Of a stretch of DNA of 57,667 nt, positions 1 through 8,741 are shown in pieces. The position numbers were made by a program, and so were the translations under genes. Position 1 is the first letter of the stretch. Each line of letters starts with the position of its first letter. The DNA comes from an uncultured Pseudomonadota bacterium (GTDB lineage: Bacteria; Myxococcota_A; UBA796; UBA9615). Under the pieces are notes generated by a model that was given only the letters and a program-made list of their open reading frames with translations, was not told the origin of the DNA and did no database searches. Where the stretch lies: positions 1-57,667 of the forward strand of contig CALAGR010000399.1 in assembly GCA_937891735.1 (NCBI GenBank), written 5' to 3'.

Positions 1-69
1 CTTCTCCCGCCAAAATGCCGCTGAAGTCGGGGGAGCTCGCAGAGCTGCGCCAGTTAAGAGGCGTTCCCG

Positions 70-690
70 CTAGTGATCGTGGGCGTGGTCGTCGTGCCGC
101 AGGTGCCACAGCACGTGCAGGAACAGCCCCGCCAGCAGCGCCGGCAGCCACGTGTGGGCGCCCGGGACCGCGTCGCTCCCAGACCAGCCCAGGGCCGCGC
201 CGATCCCCGTGGCCGTCACCAGCACGCCCCCGCGGATCACCGTGTCGCGCCGACCCCGGTGACGCCTCAGCTCCAGCAGCACCCCCGCCAGCAGCGGAAT
301 GGAGTGGGCGGCGATGGCGAGGGTGATCGCCCAGGCGCCCACGGCGATCGCCCAGGCCGCGCCGATCTCCAGGCCGTCCACCACCTGGTGCAGCCCGATG
401 GCCACGAACGCGAGCTCTTCGCCCGCCAGGGAGTGCTCGCCGCCGCCCCCGCCCAGCAGCCGCCCGCCCAGCCACGGCAGCGCCAACCCCACCCCAAAGC
501 ACGGGATCGACCACAGCCCCGCTTCGGCCCAGGACTCCGGCAGCAGCTCGAAGACGACCACCGCGAGGCCCGCCACGATCGCCACCAGCCGGGTCAGTCG
601 CACCCCGGCGGGGGGCAGCAGCTCGGGGAAGAGGGCGAGCGTCGCGCCGATCAGGACGGGAACGGTCGCGGCGAGGAGTGCGATGAGCAT
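70..690 (-). CDS. ZIP-family-like metal transporter
   Basis: A 206-residue polytopic membrane protein. About six or seven hydrophobic segments are visible. The segment HQVVDGLEIGAAWA followed by AAHSIPLLAGVLLEL resembles the paired metal-site helices of ZIP transporters (H-x3-DGLxIG and HxIP). The C-terminus is histidine-rich (HDDHAHDH), also common in metal transporters. Predicted role is divalent metal movement across the inner membrane. I chose the ATG at 690 because the hydrophobic region starts there; the frame stays open upstream but is non-membrane and Arg/Pro-rich. The protein is shorter than typical ZIPs (about 250-300 residues), and the second helix lacks the usual HE pair, so function is tentative. 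It is divergent from the flavoprotein gene at 758. Confidence 0.7.
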   Translation of the reverse strand: MLIALLAATVPVLIGATLALFPELLPPAGVRLTRLVAIVAGLAVVVFELLPESWAEAGLWSIPCFGVGLALPWLGGRLLGGGGGEHSLAGEELAFVAIGLHQVVDGLEIGAAWAIAVGAWAITLAIAAHSIPLLAGVLLELRRHRGRRDTVIRGGVLVTATGIGAALGWSGSDAVPGAHTWLPALLAGLFLHVLWHLRHDDHAHDH

Positions 691-744
691 CGGTGGGCGC
701 GGATGATGCCGGCGGGGGGCTGTGATCGCCATCCTGATGCGCCC

Positions 745-750
745 TACACT
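745..750 (+). promoter_or_regulatory. -10 box TACACT of a leaderless promoter
   Basis: TACACT lies 7 nt before GTG 758. The same TANNNT-to-start arrangement recurs at seven other genes in the window, which supports initiation at 758 rather than at GTG 722 or ATG 737. Confidence 0.5.
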
Positions 751-757
751 GCGGCCC

Positions 758-1969
758 GTGCCGTACGACGTGATCATCGTGGGCGCCGGCCTCGGCGGCT
801 GCAGCGTCGCTTCCTTCATCGCCCCGGAGCGGTCGGTGCTGGTGCTCGACCAGGGCGAGCCGGGCGCCGAGGCATCGGCCCAGAACGCCGGCATGGTCCG
901 CCGCCTGGGTGAGGATCCGTACGAGCGCATCCTCGCCATGCGCACCCACGACTGGCTCTGCGCCCCCGGCGACGACTGGGCGGATCTCGCGCCGTCCCGA
1001 CGCACCGGCGCCGTGCTCGCGCTCGCTCACGAAGACCACCACCTGCACGACGCGGCCGCCCACGCCATGGCCTCCGGGGTGCGCATCGAGGAACTCGACG
1101 CGCCGGCCTCGGTGGCCCCTGCCCTGGCCGGATCGCGGCTGCGCAAGGCCTGGTGGCTGCCCGACGAGCGGGTCGCGGATCCGTGGTCGCTGGTCTCGGG
1201 GTTCCTGCGCCGGGCCCGGCGTCACGGCGCCGTCGTGCACGGCGGCGAGCCGGTCCTCGGGCTGGTGCGCCAGGGCGACCGCATCACCGGCGTGCGCACC
1301 CCCCTCGGCACGATCTCCGCCGGGTCGGTGGTCCTCGCAGCGGGGGCCTGGAGCGCGGGGCTGGCCCTCGGCGCGGGGCTCCGCCGCCCCCTGATCCCTC
1401 TGCGTCGCACGCTGCTGCAGACCGAGCCGCACCCCCTGTCGTCGCCGGAGCATCCGTGGTGCTGGGTGGACGACGTGGGGATCTACGCTCGGCCCGAAGG
1501 CGGCGGCTGGCTCGTGTCCGGCTGCGACGAGGAGGTGAGCTGGCCATCGGACGGACCCGGCTCCCGCGGACCGGTGGCCGATCTGCCCCGGGCCCTGGCC
1601 GCCGACAAGCTGGCGCGGTGGATGCCCGCCCTGGGCGACGTGCGCTTCCGCGGGGGCTGGACGGGGCTGCGCACCTTCGCGCCGGATCGCCGACCGCTGC
1701 TCGGCAGCGACCCGGATCTGGACGGGCTGTGGTGGGCCGCAGGGCTCGGCGGGTTCGGCGTGACCTGCAGCTACGCCATCGGTGAGGCCGTCGGCAGCTG
1801 GCTGCTCGGGCAGCCGGTGCCCTGGCTGAGCCAGGAAGCGGTCAGCCCCGGCAGGCTTCAGTACGGGCGCTGGCTCATCCGGCCGGAGGGCGATCTCGCC
1901 TCGGCGCAGATCACGTCAGCAGCGTCAGGGCCGCCCACGCCGCCAGACCGGATGCCAGCGGGATCGTGA
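758..1969 (+). CDS. FAD-dependent oxidoreductase, DAO / glycine oxidase-like
   Basis: Predicted cytoplasmic flavoprotein of about 403 residues. The N-terminus is a Rossmann FAD-binding strand-turn-helix (VIIVGAGLGGCSVASF). GSVVLAAGAWSAGLA matches the second FAD-contacting strand of the DAO superfamily. The C-terminal stretch GWTGLRTFAPDRRPLLG followed by GLGGFGVTCSYAIGEAVG is the usual FAD-closing region of D-amino-acid/glycine oxidase-like enzymes. Expected chemistry is oxidative deamination of a small amine or amino acid; the substrate cannot be told. In-frame starts exist at 722 (GTG) and 737 (ATG), but a -10 box sits at 745-750 and the fold begins immediately after GTG 758. Its last 59 bp overlap the convergent gene 1911-2894. 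Confidence 0.8.
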   Translation: MPYDVIIVGAGLGGCSVASFIAPERSVLVLDQGEPGAEASAQNAGMVRRLGEDPYERILAMRTHDWLCAPGDDWADLAPSRRTGAVLALAHEDHHLHDAAAHAMASGVRIEELDAPASVAPALAGSRLRKAWWLPDERVADPWSLVSGFLRRARRHGAVVHGGEPVLGLVRQGDRITGVRTPLGTISAGSVVLAAGAWSAGLALGAGLRRPLIPLRRTLLQTEPHPLSSPEHPWCWVDDVGIYARPEGGGWLVSGCDEEVSWPSDGPGSRGPVADLPRALAADKLARWMPALGDVRFRGGWTGLRTFAPDRRPLLGSDPDLDGLWWAAGLGGFGVTCSYAIGEAVGSWLLGQPVPWLSQEAVSPGRLQYGRWLIRPEGDLASAQITSAASGPPTPPDRMPAGS

Positions 1970-2894
1970 AGTTGTCGTCGATCCGACGGGACACGAGCTC
2001 CGCGATCGCCCCCGACAGGCCAGCGATGGCGGCGACCGCAAACCCCAGCCCGACCCCCACATCGGCCCGGAAGCCGGCGAGCATCAGCCCGGTGATCCCT
2101 GTCGCCACCGCCACGAAGGCGAGGCTGCCTTCGAGCGAGCGGCCGTTGATGAGCTTCGTTCGACCCCACCGCCGACCGACGAGCGCCGCCACCGGATCGC
2201 CCACGCCGAGCACGAGCACCGCGATGGAGCACACGACGAGCGAGCCGGTCAGGGAGAGCAGGAACAGCGCCGTGGCGTACCAGGTGGCCGAGTTCACCCG
2301 GTGCCACTCGTGGGCGTGGGCCACCGGGCCGTACATCGCCATCACGCGCGCGTTGAACTCGGGGTTGCGCCGCCGCGCGACCTCGACGGTCCAGGCATAG
2401 GCGAAGAAGGCGCCTGCGAGGGCGACGATCCAGGCCGGCCCCGGCAGGACCTGCACCACCGCGAAGGCCAAGAACCCGAAGCTCACGTGCATGAGGTTCC
2501 GCTTGTAGTTCGTCGGACGCAGGCTCGGCACGTGCACGGCTTCGGCCCGCAGGACCAGCGCCAGCTGCTCGTAGGCCGGGGTGAGCCGCGCGCGGAACGC
2601 CATCCACTCCTCGCGCCCGTGATCGGCCCGCAGCCGGGCTTCGGCGAGGTGGCCGCGCACGAGGTCCGTCAGCTCCTTGAGGCGCTCCCGCAAGCGCACC
2701 AGGGTCTCGTCGGAGGTGGCGCCCATGGGCTCCAGCGCCGTGCGAAGCGCCACCAGGCGGGCCTCGATGTTCTCGATCTTCTTGCCCAGGGCGTCCTGCG
2801 CGTCGGCGCGCCACCGGGCCGGGTCCAGCTCCCGGAGGAGCGCGTGGATCTCGATGGCGATGGGACGGGTCGCGAGGGCCTGGGCGCTGGACAT
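1911..2894 (-). CDS. Dolichol/phytol-kinase-like membrane protein
   Basis: A 327-residue protein. Roughly the first 125 residues are charged and helical (several Leu/Arg-rich heptad-like stretches). After that come about seven membrane segments. The signature GVGDPVAALVGRRWG followed by RSLEGSLAF matches the conserved GD-x-A-x3-G...K/R-S-x-E-G motif of the polyprenol kinase/CDP-diglyceride synthase-like family (SEC59, VTE5, FolK). Predicted role is phosphorylation or activation of a lipid alcohol in the membrane. The ATG at 2894 is preferred over upstream in-frame codons because those would overlap the divergent promoter at 2947. The soluble N-terminal extension is unusual for the family. Confidence 0.75.
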   Translation of the reverse strand: MSSAQALATRPIAIEIHALLRELDPARWRADAQDALGKKIENIEARLVALRTALEPMGATSDETLVRLRERLKELTDLVRGHLAEARLRADHGREEWMAFRARLTPAYEQLALVLRAEAVHVPSLRPTNYKRNLMHVSFGFLAFAVVQVLPGPAWIVALAGAFFAYAWTVEVARRRNPEFNARVMAMYGPVAHAHEWHRVNSATWYATALFLLSLTGSLVVCSIAVLVLGVGDPVAALVGRRWGRTKLINGRSLEGSLAFVAVATGITGLMLAGFRADVGVGLGFAVAAIAGLSGAIAELVSRRIDDNFTIPLASGLAAWAALTLLT

Positions 2895-2946
2895 GGCGGA
2901 TAAATGCCACTGGGTGGCGCGGACTGCAAGGGAGATCGTCGGGGCG

Positions 2947-2952
2947 TAGACT
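2947..2952 (+). promoter_or_regulatory. -10 box TAGACT before the 2977-8691 operon
   Basis: TAGACT, 24 nt upstream of ATG 2977, with an SD-like GAGG at 2967-2970. The identical hexamer serves the operon starting at 26494 on the other strand. No good -35 hexamer is visible. Confidence 0.45.
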
Positions 2953-2976
2953 CGCGCACCTTCCCCGAGGCCCGAC

Positions 2977-4704
2977 ATGCAGGACACCGAACGCCTGATC
3001 GAGACCATCCGCGACGCGATCATCGGCCGGGACCAGGTCCTGGACGGTCCCTACGGCGCGCGGCGGGTGACCTACGCGGACTACACCGCGTCGGGCCGCT
3101 CCCTGTCGTTCATCGAAGACTTCCTGCGGCGCGAGGTCATGCCGCTGTACGCCAACACGCACACGGAGTCCTCGGGCACGGGCCTGCAGACATCGCGGTT
3201 CCGGGAGGAGGCGCGGGACATCATCCACTCCGCGGTGGGCGGCTCCAGCGACGACGTCGTCCTGTTCTGCGGAAGCGGGGCCACCGGGGCGATCAACAAG
3301 CTCGTGGAGATCCTCAACATCCGCGTGCCCGCCGACCTGGACGCGAAGCACGATCTGACCAGCAAGATCCCCACCGCCCAGCGCCCCGTCGTGTTCGTGG
3401 GGCCGTACGAGCACCACAGCAACGAGCTGCCCTGGCGCGAGTCGATCGCCGACGTGGTGGTGATCGACGAGGACGAGAACGGCCGCATCGATCTGGTGCA
3501 TCTGGAGCGCGAGCTGCTCGCCCACGCCGACCGCCCCTTGAAGATCGGCAGCTTCTCGGCCGCGTCCAACGTGACCGGGATCGGCAGCCGCACCCGCGAC
3601 ACCGCCGCGCTCCTGCACCGCCACGGGGCCCTGTCCTTCTGGGACTTCGCCGCCGCCGCGCCCTACGTGCAGATCCAGATGGGCGACCAGGAGGGCGTGT
3701 CCGGGTCCTACAAGGACGCCATCTTCCTGAGCCCGCACAAGTTCATCGGCGGCCCCGGCACCCCGGGGGTGCTGGTGGTCAAGCGCGCGCTGCTCACCAA
3801 CACCGTGCCCGGCAGCCCGGGTGGCGGCACGGTGACCTACGTCAACCGCCACGAACATCGGTACCACCCCGACCCGGTGCAGCGGGAGGAGGGCGGCACG
3901 CCCGAGATCCTGGGGGCGATCCGCGCGGGGCTGGTCTTCCAGCTGAAGGAGGCGGTGGGCAGCGACACCATCCGGGCCCTGGAGGAGACCTTCACCCGCG
4001 GCGCCATCGACTCCTGGTCGGCCAACCCGAACCTGCGGATCCTGGGCAACGCCGAGGCGTGGCGCCTGTCGATCGTCTCGCTGATGGTTCGCTTCGGACA
4101 GGACCGCTGGCTGCACCACAACTTCGTGGTCACCCTGCTCAACGATCTGTTCGGGATCCAGGCCCGCGGTGGCTGCTCCTGCGCCGGCCCCTACGGCCAC
4201 CGGCTGCTCGGCATCGACCTGACCCGCAGTCGGGAGTTCGAGCGCGAGGTGGTGCGGGGCTGCGAGGGCATCAAGCCCGGCTGGACCCGGGTGAACTTCA
4301 ACTACTTCGTCAGCCAGGAGACGTTCGAGTTCACCATCGAGGCGATGCACCTGGTGGCGAACCGGGGGTGGACCCTGCTGCCGGACTACCGGTTCGAGCC
4401 CGTGTCGGGCCTGTGGAAGCACCGCCAGGGACGGCCGGAGCCCGCCTCGAGCCTGAAGAACCTGAGCTACCGCGGCGGGCGTCTGTCCTATCCGTCGAGT
4501 CACGTCTCGACCCCCGAGTGGGCGCTGCCGGGATACCTCGACGAGGCGCGGGCGATCTTCGACGCGGCGGAAGAGCGGCTCGCCCAGGCCAGCCCTCCCG
4601 ACAGCAGCGACCCGACCATGAACGCCGACTTCGAGCACCTGCGGTGGTTCCCCCTGCCCGGCGAGGTGCTGCGCGGGGCCCGCCCCGAGGTCCCGGTCCC
4701 CTGA
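2977..4704 (+). CDS. PLP-dependent class V aminotransferase / cysteine desulfurase-like protein
   Basis: A 575-residue fold-type I PLP enzyme, longer than usual cysteine desulfurases (about 400). The PLP lysine is in FLSPHKFIGGPGTPG (SxHKxxGGPGxxG). Upstream, EHHSNELPWRE matches the conserved HHSN region and CGSGATGAIN the phosphate-binding start. GGCSCAGPYG in the C-terminal half supplies a cysteine pair that could be catalytic, although it lies later than in IscS/SufS. Likely reaction is C-S or C-N bond cleavage on a small amino acid; the substrate is unknown. It is the first gene of a tightly packed operon in which each following gene overlaps its predecessor by 4 nt. Confidence 0.85.
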   Translation: MQDTERLIETIRDAIIGRDQVLDGPYGARRVTYADYTASGRSLSFIEDFLRREVMPLYANTHTESSGTGLQTSRFREEARDIIHSAVGGSSDDVVLFCGSGATGAINKLVEILNIRVPADLDAKHDLTSKIPTAQRPVVFVGPYEHHSNELPWRESIADVVVIDEDENGRIDLVHLERELLAHADRPLKIGSFSAASNVTGIGSRTRDTAALLHRHGALSFWDFAAAAPYVQIQMGDQEGVSGSYKDAIFLSPHKFIGGPGTPGVLVVKRALLTNTVPGSPGGGTVTYVNRHEHRYHPDPVQREEGGTPEILGAIRAGLVFQLKEAVGSDTIRALEETFTRGAIDSWSANPNLRILGNAEAWRLSIVSLMVRFGQDRWLHHNFVVTLLNDLFGIQARGGCSCAGPYGHRLLGIDLTRSREFEREVVRGCEGIKPGWTRVNFNYFVSQETFEFTIEAMHLVANRGWTLLPDYRFEPVSGLWKHRQGRPEPASSLKNLSYRGGRLSYPSSHVSTPEWALPGYLDEARAIFDAAEERLAQASPPDSSDPTMNADFEHLRWFPLPGEVLRGARPEVPVP

Positions 4705-6341
4705 CCCGCACGCTGACCATCTTCCACGTCACCGACGTGCACGCCCGCGTCGCGGCGCGGCCCCAGTCGCTGCCAGGGCTCGCCGGCCTGGTGCGCCCGG
4801 ACCGACCGCACACCGAGCTGTTCACGGGTCTCGCGGGCATCGACGCCCTGCTCACCGAGGAGATGGCGAACCTGCCGCCGGGCGGCGCGTCCATGCTCGT
4901 GTGCTGCGGGGATCTGGTGGGCCGCGAGATGGCCACGGATCGAACCACCCGGGGCGCGATCACCTTCGAGGCCATGAAGCTGCTCGCCCAGCGCAGCGGG
5001 GTGGATGCCTCGGTGCTGGTGGTGGGCAACCACGAGGTGGATCACGGCGTGCACCGGATGCGCGAGCTGCTCGCGGACGCGGACCCGTTCGTGGTGGTGG
5101 CGGGCAACCTGTCCGTGGACGGGGCGCCCGTGTCGGCGACGGTGGTGACGGTGGACGTCGATGGGTTGCAGGTCGCCGTCCTCGGCGTCACGACGCTGCA
5201 GACCGCCACCGAGGCTCCGCCCGACGACCGGCCCCGGCTGGGCATCAAAGCGCCGGTGGAGGCCGCCCGACAGGCTCTGTTGGCGCACAGCGCGCCCTGC
5301 GACGTGTTGCTCGCGGCGGTGCACCTGTTCGACGAGCAGGACCTGGCGGTGTGCAGCCTGGACGGCGTCGATCTGCTGCTGGGAGGCCACACCCACGCCC
5401 GGCTGAGCGGCCCTCTGGGCGCCCGGGGGATCCACCGGGAGAAGGCCGGCAGCCACGGGCTGGCCCTGGGGCGCGCGGTCCTTCAGATCGACGCCGACGG
5501 CGCCCGCGTGGTGCCCTCCCTGACCGCGCTGCTGCCGCCGGACGTGGCCCCCGGCAGCGACTCGCCCCTGCAGCGCCTGCACGACGACGCGGTGGGCGTG
5601 GTGCGCAGCACCGATCCCCAGGCCGCCACCGCGGTGGCCCGATCCGGCTGGGTGATCGGCGATCTGGACGGGCTGCGGGGGGGCGAGCCCAATCCGCTGG
5701 GGCGCACCGTGGCCCAGGGGCTGGTGGACGGAGCGGGCGCGGTGTCCGGGGAGGCCGTGCACTGCGGCTTCGCCAACGCCGGCAACATCCGCATGGATCT
5801 CGTGCCCGAGCGCTCGGTGATCTCGCTGTCCGCGCTGCACGACACGCTCGCCTACGCCAACGAGCTCGTGATCCTGGAGCTGAGCCCGGCCCTGCTGATG
5901 CGGGTGCTGCGCACCGCGGTGGCCAACCTCAAGCTCGACCTGGCGGGTTGGCTGCACACGGCGGGGCTGCGCTGGGCGGTGGCGGCGGACGGCAGCATCG
6001 GCGACGTGTTCGTCGGCCACGACGGGTGGACCCCGCTGCAGTCCTGCGACGTGGTGCGCGTGGCGACCCTGGACTTCCTCGCCGACGGAGGCCACCACCT
6101 CGGCTTCCTGGCCGCCGCGCCGTGCCAGCGGACCGGGGTCAAGGCGGCCGATGCCTGGAGCGCGGCCCTGCACGCCCGACGCGACGGCGACCGGCTGCCC
6201 CCGCTGCTTCCGCCGCCCCCCCTGTCCTCGGTTGACGCGGGGTTCCGGTGCACCGACACTCAAACCGTGCTGGAGACGCTCGACCATGCCGATCCCGGCG
6301 CCTTCGCCTGGGCCCTGAACGGGCAGCGGAGCGGCTCGTGA
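4701..6341 (+). CDS. 5'-nucleotidase / UDP-sugar hydrolase-like metallophosphoesterase
   Basis: A 546-residue protein with the complete metallophosphatase motif set: DVH near the N-terminus, CCGDLVG, GNHEVDHG, a lone His (AVHLFD) and GGHTHARLSG. The C-terminal half has NAGNIRMDLVPE, typical of the 5'-nucleotidase substrate domain. Expected reaction is dephosphorylation of nucleotides or nucleotide sugars. No signal peptide is present, so unlike periplasmic UshA it should be cytoplasmic. The start is unusual: the DxH motif lies about 13 codons after the upstream stop, and no ATG, GTG or TTG exists between them. CTG 4701 overlaps the previous TGA as CTGA, the same geometry as the next two genes (GTGA, ATGA). 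The alternative is GTG 4644, with a 61-nt overlap. Confidence 0.8.
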   Translation: MTRTLTIFHVTDVHARVAARPQSLPGLAGLVRPDRPHTELFTGLAGIDALLTEEMANLPPGGASMLVCCGDLVGREMATDRTTRGAITFEAMKLLAQRSGVDASVLVVGNHEVDHGVHRMRELLADADPFVVVAGNLSVDGAPVSATVVTVDVDGLQVAVLGVTTLQTATEAPPDDRPRLGIKAPVEAARQALLAHSAPCDVLLAAVHLFDEQDLAVCSLDGVDLLLGGHTHARLSGPLGARGIHREKAGSHGLALGRAVLQIDADGARVVPSLTALLPPDVAPGSDSPLQRLHDDAVGVVRSTDPQAATAVARSGWVIGDLDGLRGGEPNPLGRTVAQGLVDGAGAVSGEAVHCGFANAGNIRMDLVPERSVISLSALHDTLAYANELVILELSPALLMRVLRTAVANLKLDLAGWLHTAGLRWAVAADGSIGDVFVGHDGWTPLQSCDVVRVATLDFLADGGHHLGFLAAAPCQRTGVKAADAWSAALHARRDGDRLPPLLPPPPLSSVDAGFRCTDTQTVLETLDHADPGAFAWALNGQRSGS

Positions 6342-6820
6342 GCTTCGTGCTGGAGCGAGGCGGCGAGCGCCTCATCATCGACCTCCCCGGGGCCCAGACG
6401 GTGCGCGATCTGCTCGACGGCGACGAAGCTGCGCGGGTCCGCGCCGGCGGTCTGGTGGCGGAGGTGGACGGCACGGTCCTGCCGCTGGAGGGCCCGATCC
6501 GCGACGGCGCCCGGGTGGTGCTGCGCCCCCCAGCCCCGGATCGCGACCACCAGGCGTGGCTCTTTCGCATCAACGGGGTCGGGGACCGGGTGCGGGTGGG
6601 CGAGCTGATGGAGATCCGCGCGTTCCAGGACGACCGGGGCCTGGATGTGTGGGACTGGCCCCTGGCCCGGATCCGCGCCGAGCTGACCGGCTGGCGTCAG
6701 TCGATCACCGCGGATCGGCCCTTCTTCCTGGACGCGACCGCCCAGCACGTCGCCTCGGACCGCTTCGGGACCGCGCCCGCGCCCCGTCGGCTGTTCCGCC
6801 TGGGCCGCGCGGCCGCATGA
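6338..6820 (+). CDS. Small TGS / beta-grasp-like protein
   Basis: A 160-residue protein of unknown function. The first 65 residues read like a ubiquitin-type beta-grasp or TGS domain: a GGERLIIDLPG hairpin, a TVRDLL helix, then GLVAEVDGTVLPLEGPIRDGARVVLRP, closely resembling the end of threonyl-tRNA synthetase TGS domains (A-x-VNG-x-L-x-D..I...A.L.I). The remaining 95 residues match nothing I know and include several Trp residues. Start GTG 6338 overlaps the preceding stop (GTGA), and its own stop overlaps the next start (ATGA), so it should be made in step with the ATPase that follows. TGS domains generally bind nucleotides or RNA; a partner or sensor role for the ATPase is inference only. 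Confidence 0.65.
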   Translation: MSFVLERGGERLIIDLPGAQTVRDLLDGDEAARVRAGGLVAEVDGTVLPLEGPIRDGARVVLRPPAPDRDHQAWLFRINGVGDRVRVGELMEIRAFQDDRGLDVWDWPLARIRAELTGWRQSITADRPFFLDATAQHVASDRFGTAPAPRRLFRLGRAAA

Positions 6821-8691
6821 TCGCCCCCCCCCAGAGCGACGCCCGGTTCGTCACCTTCTACTCGTACAAGGGCGGCGTGGGTCGGTCGATGACGCTGGCC
6901 AACGTCGCGTCCTGGCTGGTGACGGCGGGCCAGCGGCGCGTGTTCGCCATCGACTTCGACCTGGAGGCTCCGGGCCTGGGCTACTACTTCGCGCGCTCGG
7001 GCCTGCTGGGGGAGCACAGCCCCGACGGGCCGGGACTGGTGGAGCTGCTGACGGAGTACCGGGCGACGGGCGTGGTACCCGACATCTCGCGGTTCGTGAT
7101 CCAGGGGCCCGAGCAGCTGGGCGGCGGCCGCCTGGACTTCCTGCCGGCCGGCAACCACGACCGCCCCGGCTACGGGGACGACCTCGCGGCGCTGGACTGG
7201 ACCGCCCTGTACGAGACCGGCTTCGGCTTCGAGCTGATGGAGCACCTGCGCGCGGCCATCGTGTCGGCCCACGAGCCGGACTTCGTGCTCCTGGACTCCC
7301 GCACGGGGCTGCACGGCATCGGCGCCATCGCCACCCAGCAGCTCCCCGACGTGGTGGTGCTGCTCTTCTCGCTGAACGCGCAGAACCTCGCCGGCACCCA
7401 GCGGGTGCTGGGCAACATCGAGGAGAACGCCTTCGGCCCCGAGACAGGGCGCTCGATCCGCACGCTGGTCGTGGCCTCCCCGGTGTACGAGCCGGGCCTG
7501 CCCGAGGCGTCCGAGGCCATCGACCGCGCCGAGCACGCCCTGGCCCGACCGATGGACGCGCGGATCCCCTTCAGCTCGGCGGTGGTGTACGGCGAGCAGG
7601 TGTGGCGGGTGGACGACCGGGCGGCGCCGCAGGACCTGCTGCTCGAGTACGGCCGGATCGGACGGCTGCTCCTGGAGGACACCCCCGCCGCCGAGTCGAT
7701 CACCGCGCCGGGTCGGGGCACGCCCGGAGATCTGGAGCGCCTCGCCCGGCGGCTGCTCGAAGTCGAGGGGTACTCCGTGCAGGAGGTGACGGATCCGCGC
7801 CTGCGCATGGATCTGCTGGTGGAGCGCACCGATCTCTTCGGCGGCCAGCGCATGGGCGTGCAGCTCCTGAGCGGCACGGGGCGGGGTCAGGCCGGCGCCG
7901 TGGCCGAGGCGGCGAAGCAGGTGGGCCGCACGCCTCGCCTGGATCGCGTGCTGGTCTACACCGAGCGGGACGCGACGAAGGTGCTCAAGCAGGCCGCAGA
8001 CCGGCAGCCGACGGTGTCGGTGGTGAGCCTGCCGGACGTGCTCGACCGCCTGATCGACTGGCGCCCGTACCTGCGGTGGCTCGCGGACACCACCAACAAG
8101 GCCGCTTGGGCCGAGCACGTGGGGCGCTTGCGGCTGGAGGGCTGGCCCGCGCCGCCGCCCCGGGACGAGCCCGCCGATCAGTACCTCATGGAGTCGTGGC
8201 TGGCGGACGACGCGCCCCTGCTCCTGCTCGTGGGTCCGAAGACCGCGGGGCGCAGCACCCTGAGCCACTGGCTCGCCCACGACATGGCGGAGCGGGCCCT
8301 GGCCGCCGCGCACCCCACGGATGGGCGGATCCCGGTGCTGTTGCCGCTGGAGCGCTACCGCAAGAGCCTCGCCGCGGACACGCTGGTCCATGACTTCCTG
8401 GCGGACCGCCGGTGGTTCGGGGGCGGCGCCCTGTCGCCCCAGCGCCGGGCCGAGGCGTTCCAGATCCTGAACGAAGAGGGGCGGCTGCTCCTGATCATCG
8501 ACGAGATCGACGCGCTGCCGGAGCCCGAGGCGGCGCTGCGCGAGCTGATGCAGCTGGTGCATCCGCGCAGCAAGGTCCTGGTCAATCGGTACCTGCCAGC
8601 CGCCACCGCGGTCGATCGGCGGAACCTGGGGGCCCATCGCGTCGCGCGCTTTGTCGATCTTGGCGTTCGGGAGCCCGCCAAGCAGGAGTAG
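6817..8691 (+). CDS. KGGVGR-type ParA/MinD ATPase fused to nuclease-like and second P-loop (NACHT-like) modules
   Basis: A 624-residue multidomain protein. Residues 1 to about 290 form a ParA/MinD-type ATPase: YKGGVGRSMTLANVA carries the signature Lys, with Arg where the P-loop Lys normally sits; AIDFDLEAPGLG and LLDSRTGLHG are the other switch motifs. Residues about 300-400 (LARRLLEVEGYSVQEVTDP, then RMDLLVERTD and MGVQLL) look like an Mrr/PD-(D/E)xK nuclease core in which the catalytic ExK reads QLL, so it is probably inactive. Residues about 455-600 hold a second P-loop (LLLLVGPKTAGRST) and Walker B (LLLIIDEIDAL), NACHT-like but ending only about 60 residues later, without sensor repeats. 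KGGVGR proteins are common in bacterial signalling and conflict systems. The start ATG overlaps the previous stop. Confidence 0.8.
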   Translation: MIAPPQSDARFVTFYSYKGGVGRSMTLANVASWLVTAGQRRVFAIDFDLEAPGLGYYFARSGLLGEHSPDGPGLVELLTEYRATGVVPDISRFVIQGPEQLGGGRLDFLPAGNHDRPGYGDDLAALDWTALYETGFGFELMEHLRAAIVSAHEPDFVLLDSRTGLHGIGAIATQQLPDVVVLLFSLNAQNLAGTQRVLGNIEENAFGPETGRSIRTLVVASPVYEPGLPEASEAIDRAEHALARPMDARIPFSSAVVYGEQVWRVDDRAAPQDLLLEYGRIGRLLLEDTPAAESITAPGRGTPGDLERLARRLLEVEGYSVQEVTDPRLRMDLLVERTDLFGGQRMGVQLLSGTGRGQAGAVAEAAKQVGRTPRLDRVLVYTERDATKVLKQAADRQPTVSVVSLPDVLDRLIDWRPYLRWLADTTNKAAWAEHVGRLRLEGWPAPPPRDEPADQYLMESWLADDAPLLLLVGPKTAGRSTLSHWLAHDMAERALAAAHPTDGRIPVLLPLERYRKSLAADTLVHDFLADRRWFGGGALSPQRRAEAFQILNEEGRLLLIIDEIDALPEPEAALRELMQLVHPRSKVLVNRYLPAATAVDRRNLGAHRVARFVDLGVREPAKQE

Positions 8692-8722
8692 GGTGTACTC
8701 ATCGGGATCCGTCCGATGAGTA
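8689..8722 (+). promoter_or_regulatory. Promoter and operator-like palindrome before the Ser/Thr kinase
   Basis: A -10 box TAGGGT (8689-8694) overlaps the stop codon of the upstream ATPase gene. It is followed directly by a perfect 10-bp inverted repeat, TACTCATCGG (8696-8705) and CCGATGAGTA (8713-8722), which would lie over the transcription start. This suggests a repressor or autoregulator site. The repeat would also form a 5'-end RNA hairpin. Confidence 0.5.
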
Positions 8723-8741
8723 GCCTGAAGATGGGAGTCGA

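Noticed and set aside
722-757. GTG 722 as start of the DAO flavoprotein
   Set aside because: It would place the -10 box TACACT inside the coding region, and the FAD fold begins right after GTG 758. It cannot be fully excluded.
1858-4638. A 926-codon minus-strand open frame
   Set aside because: Covers two genuine genes on both strands and has shadow-frame composition.
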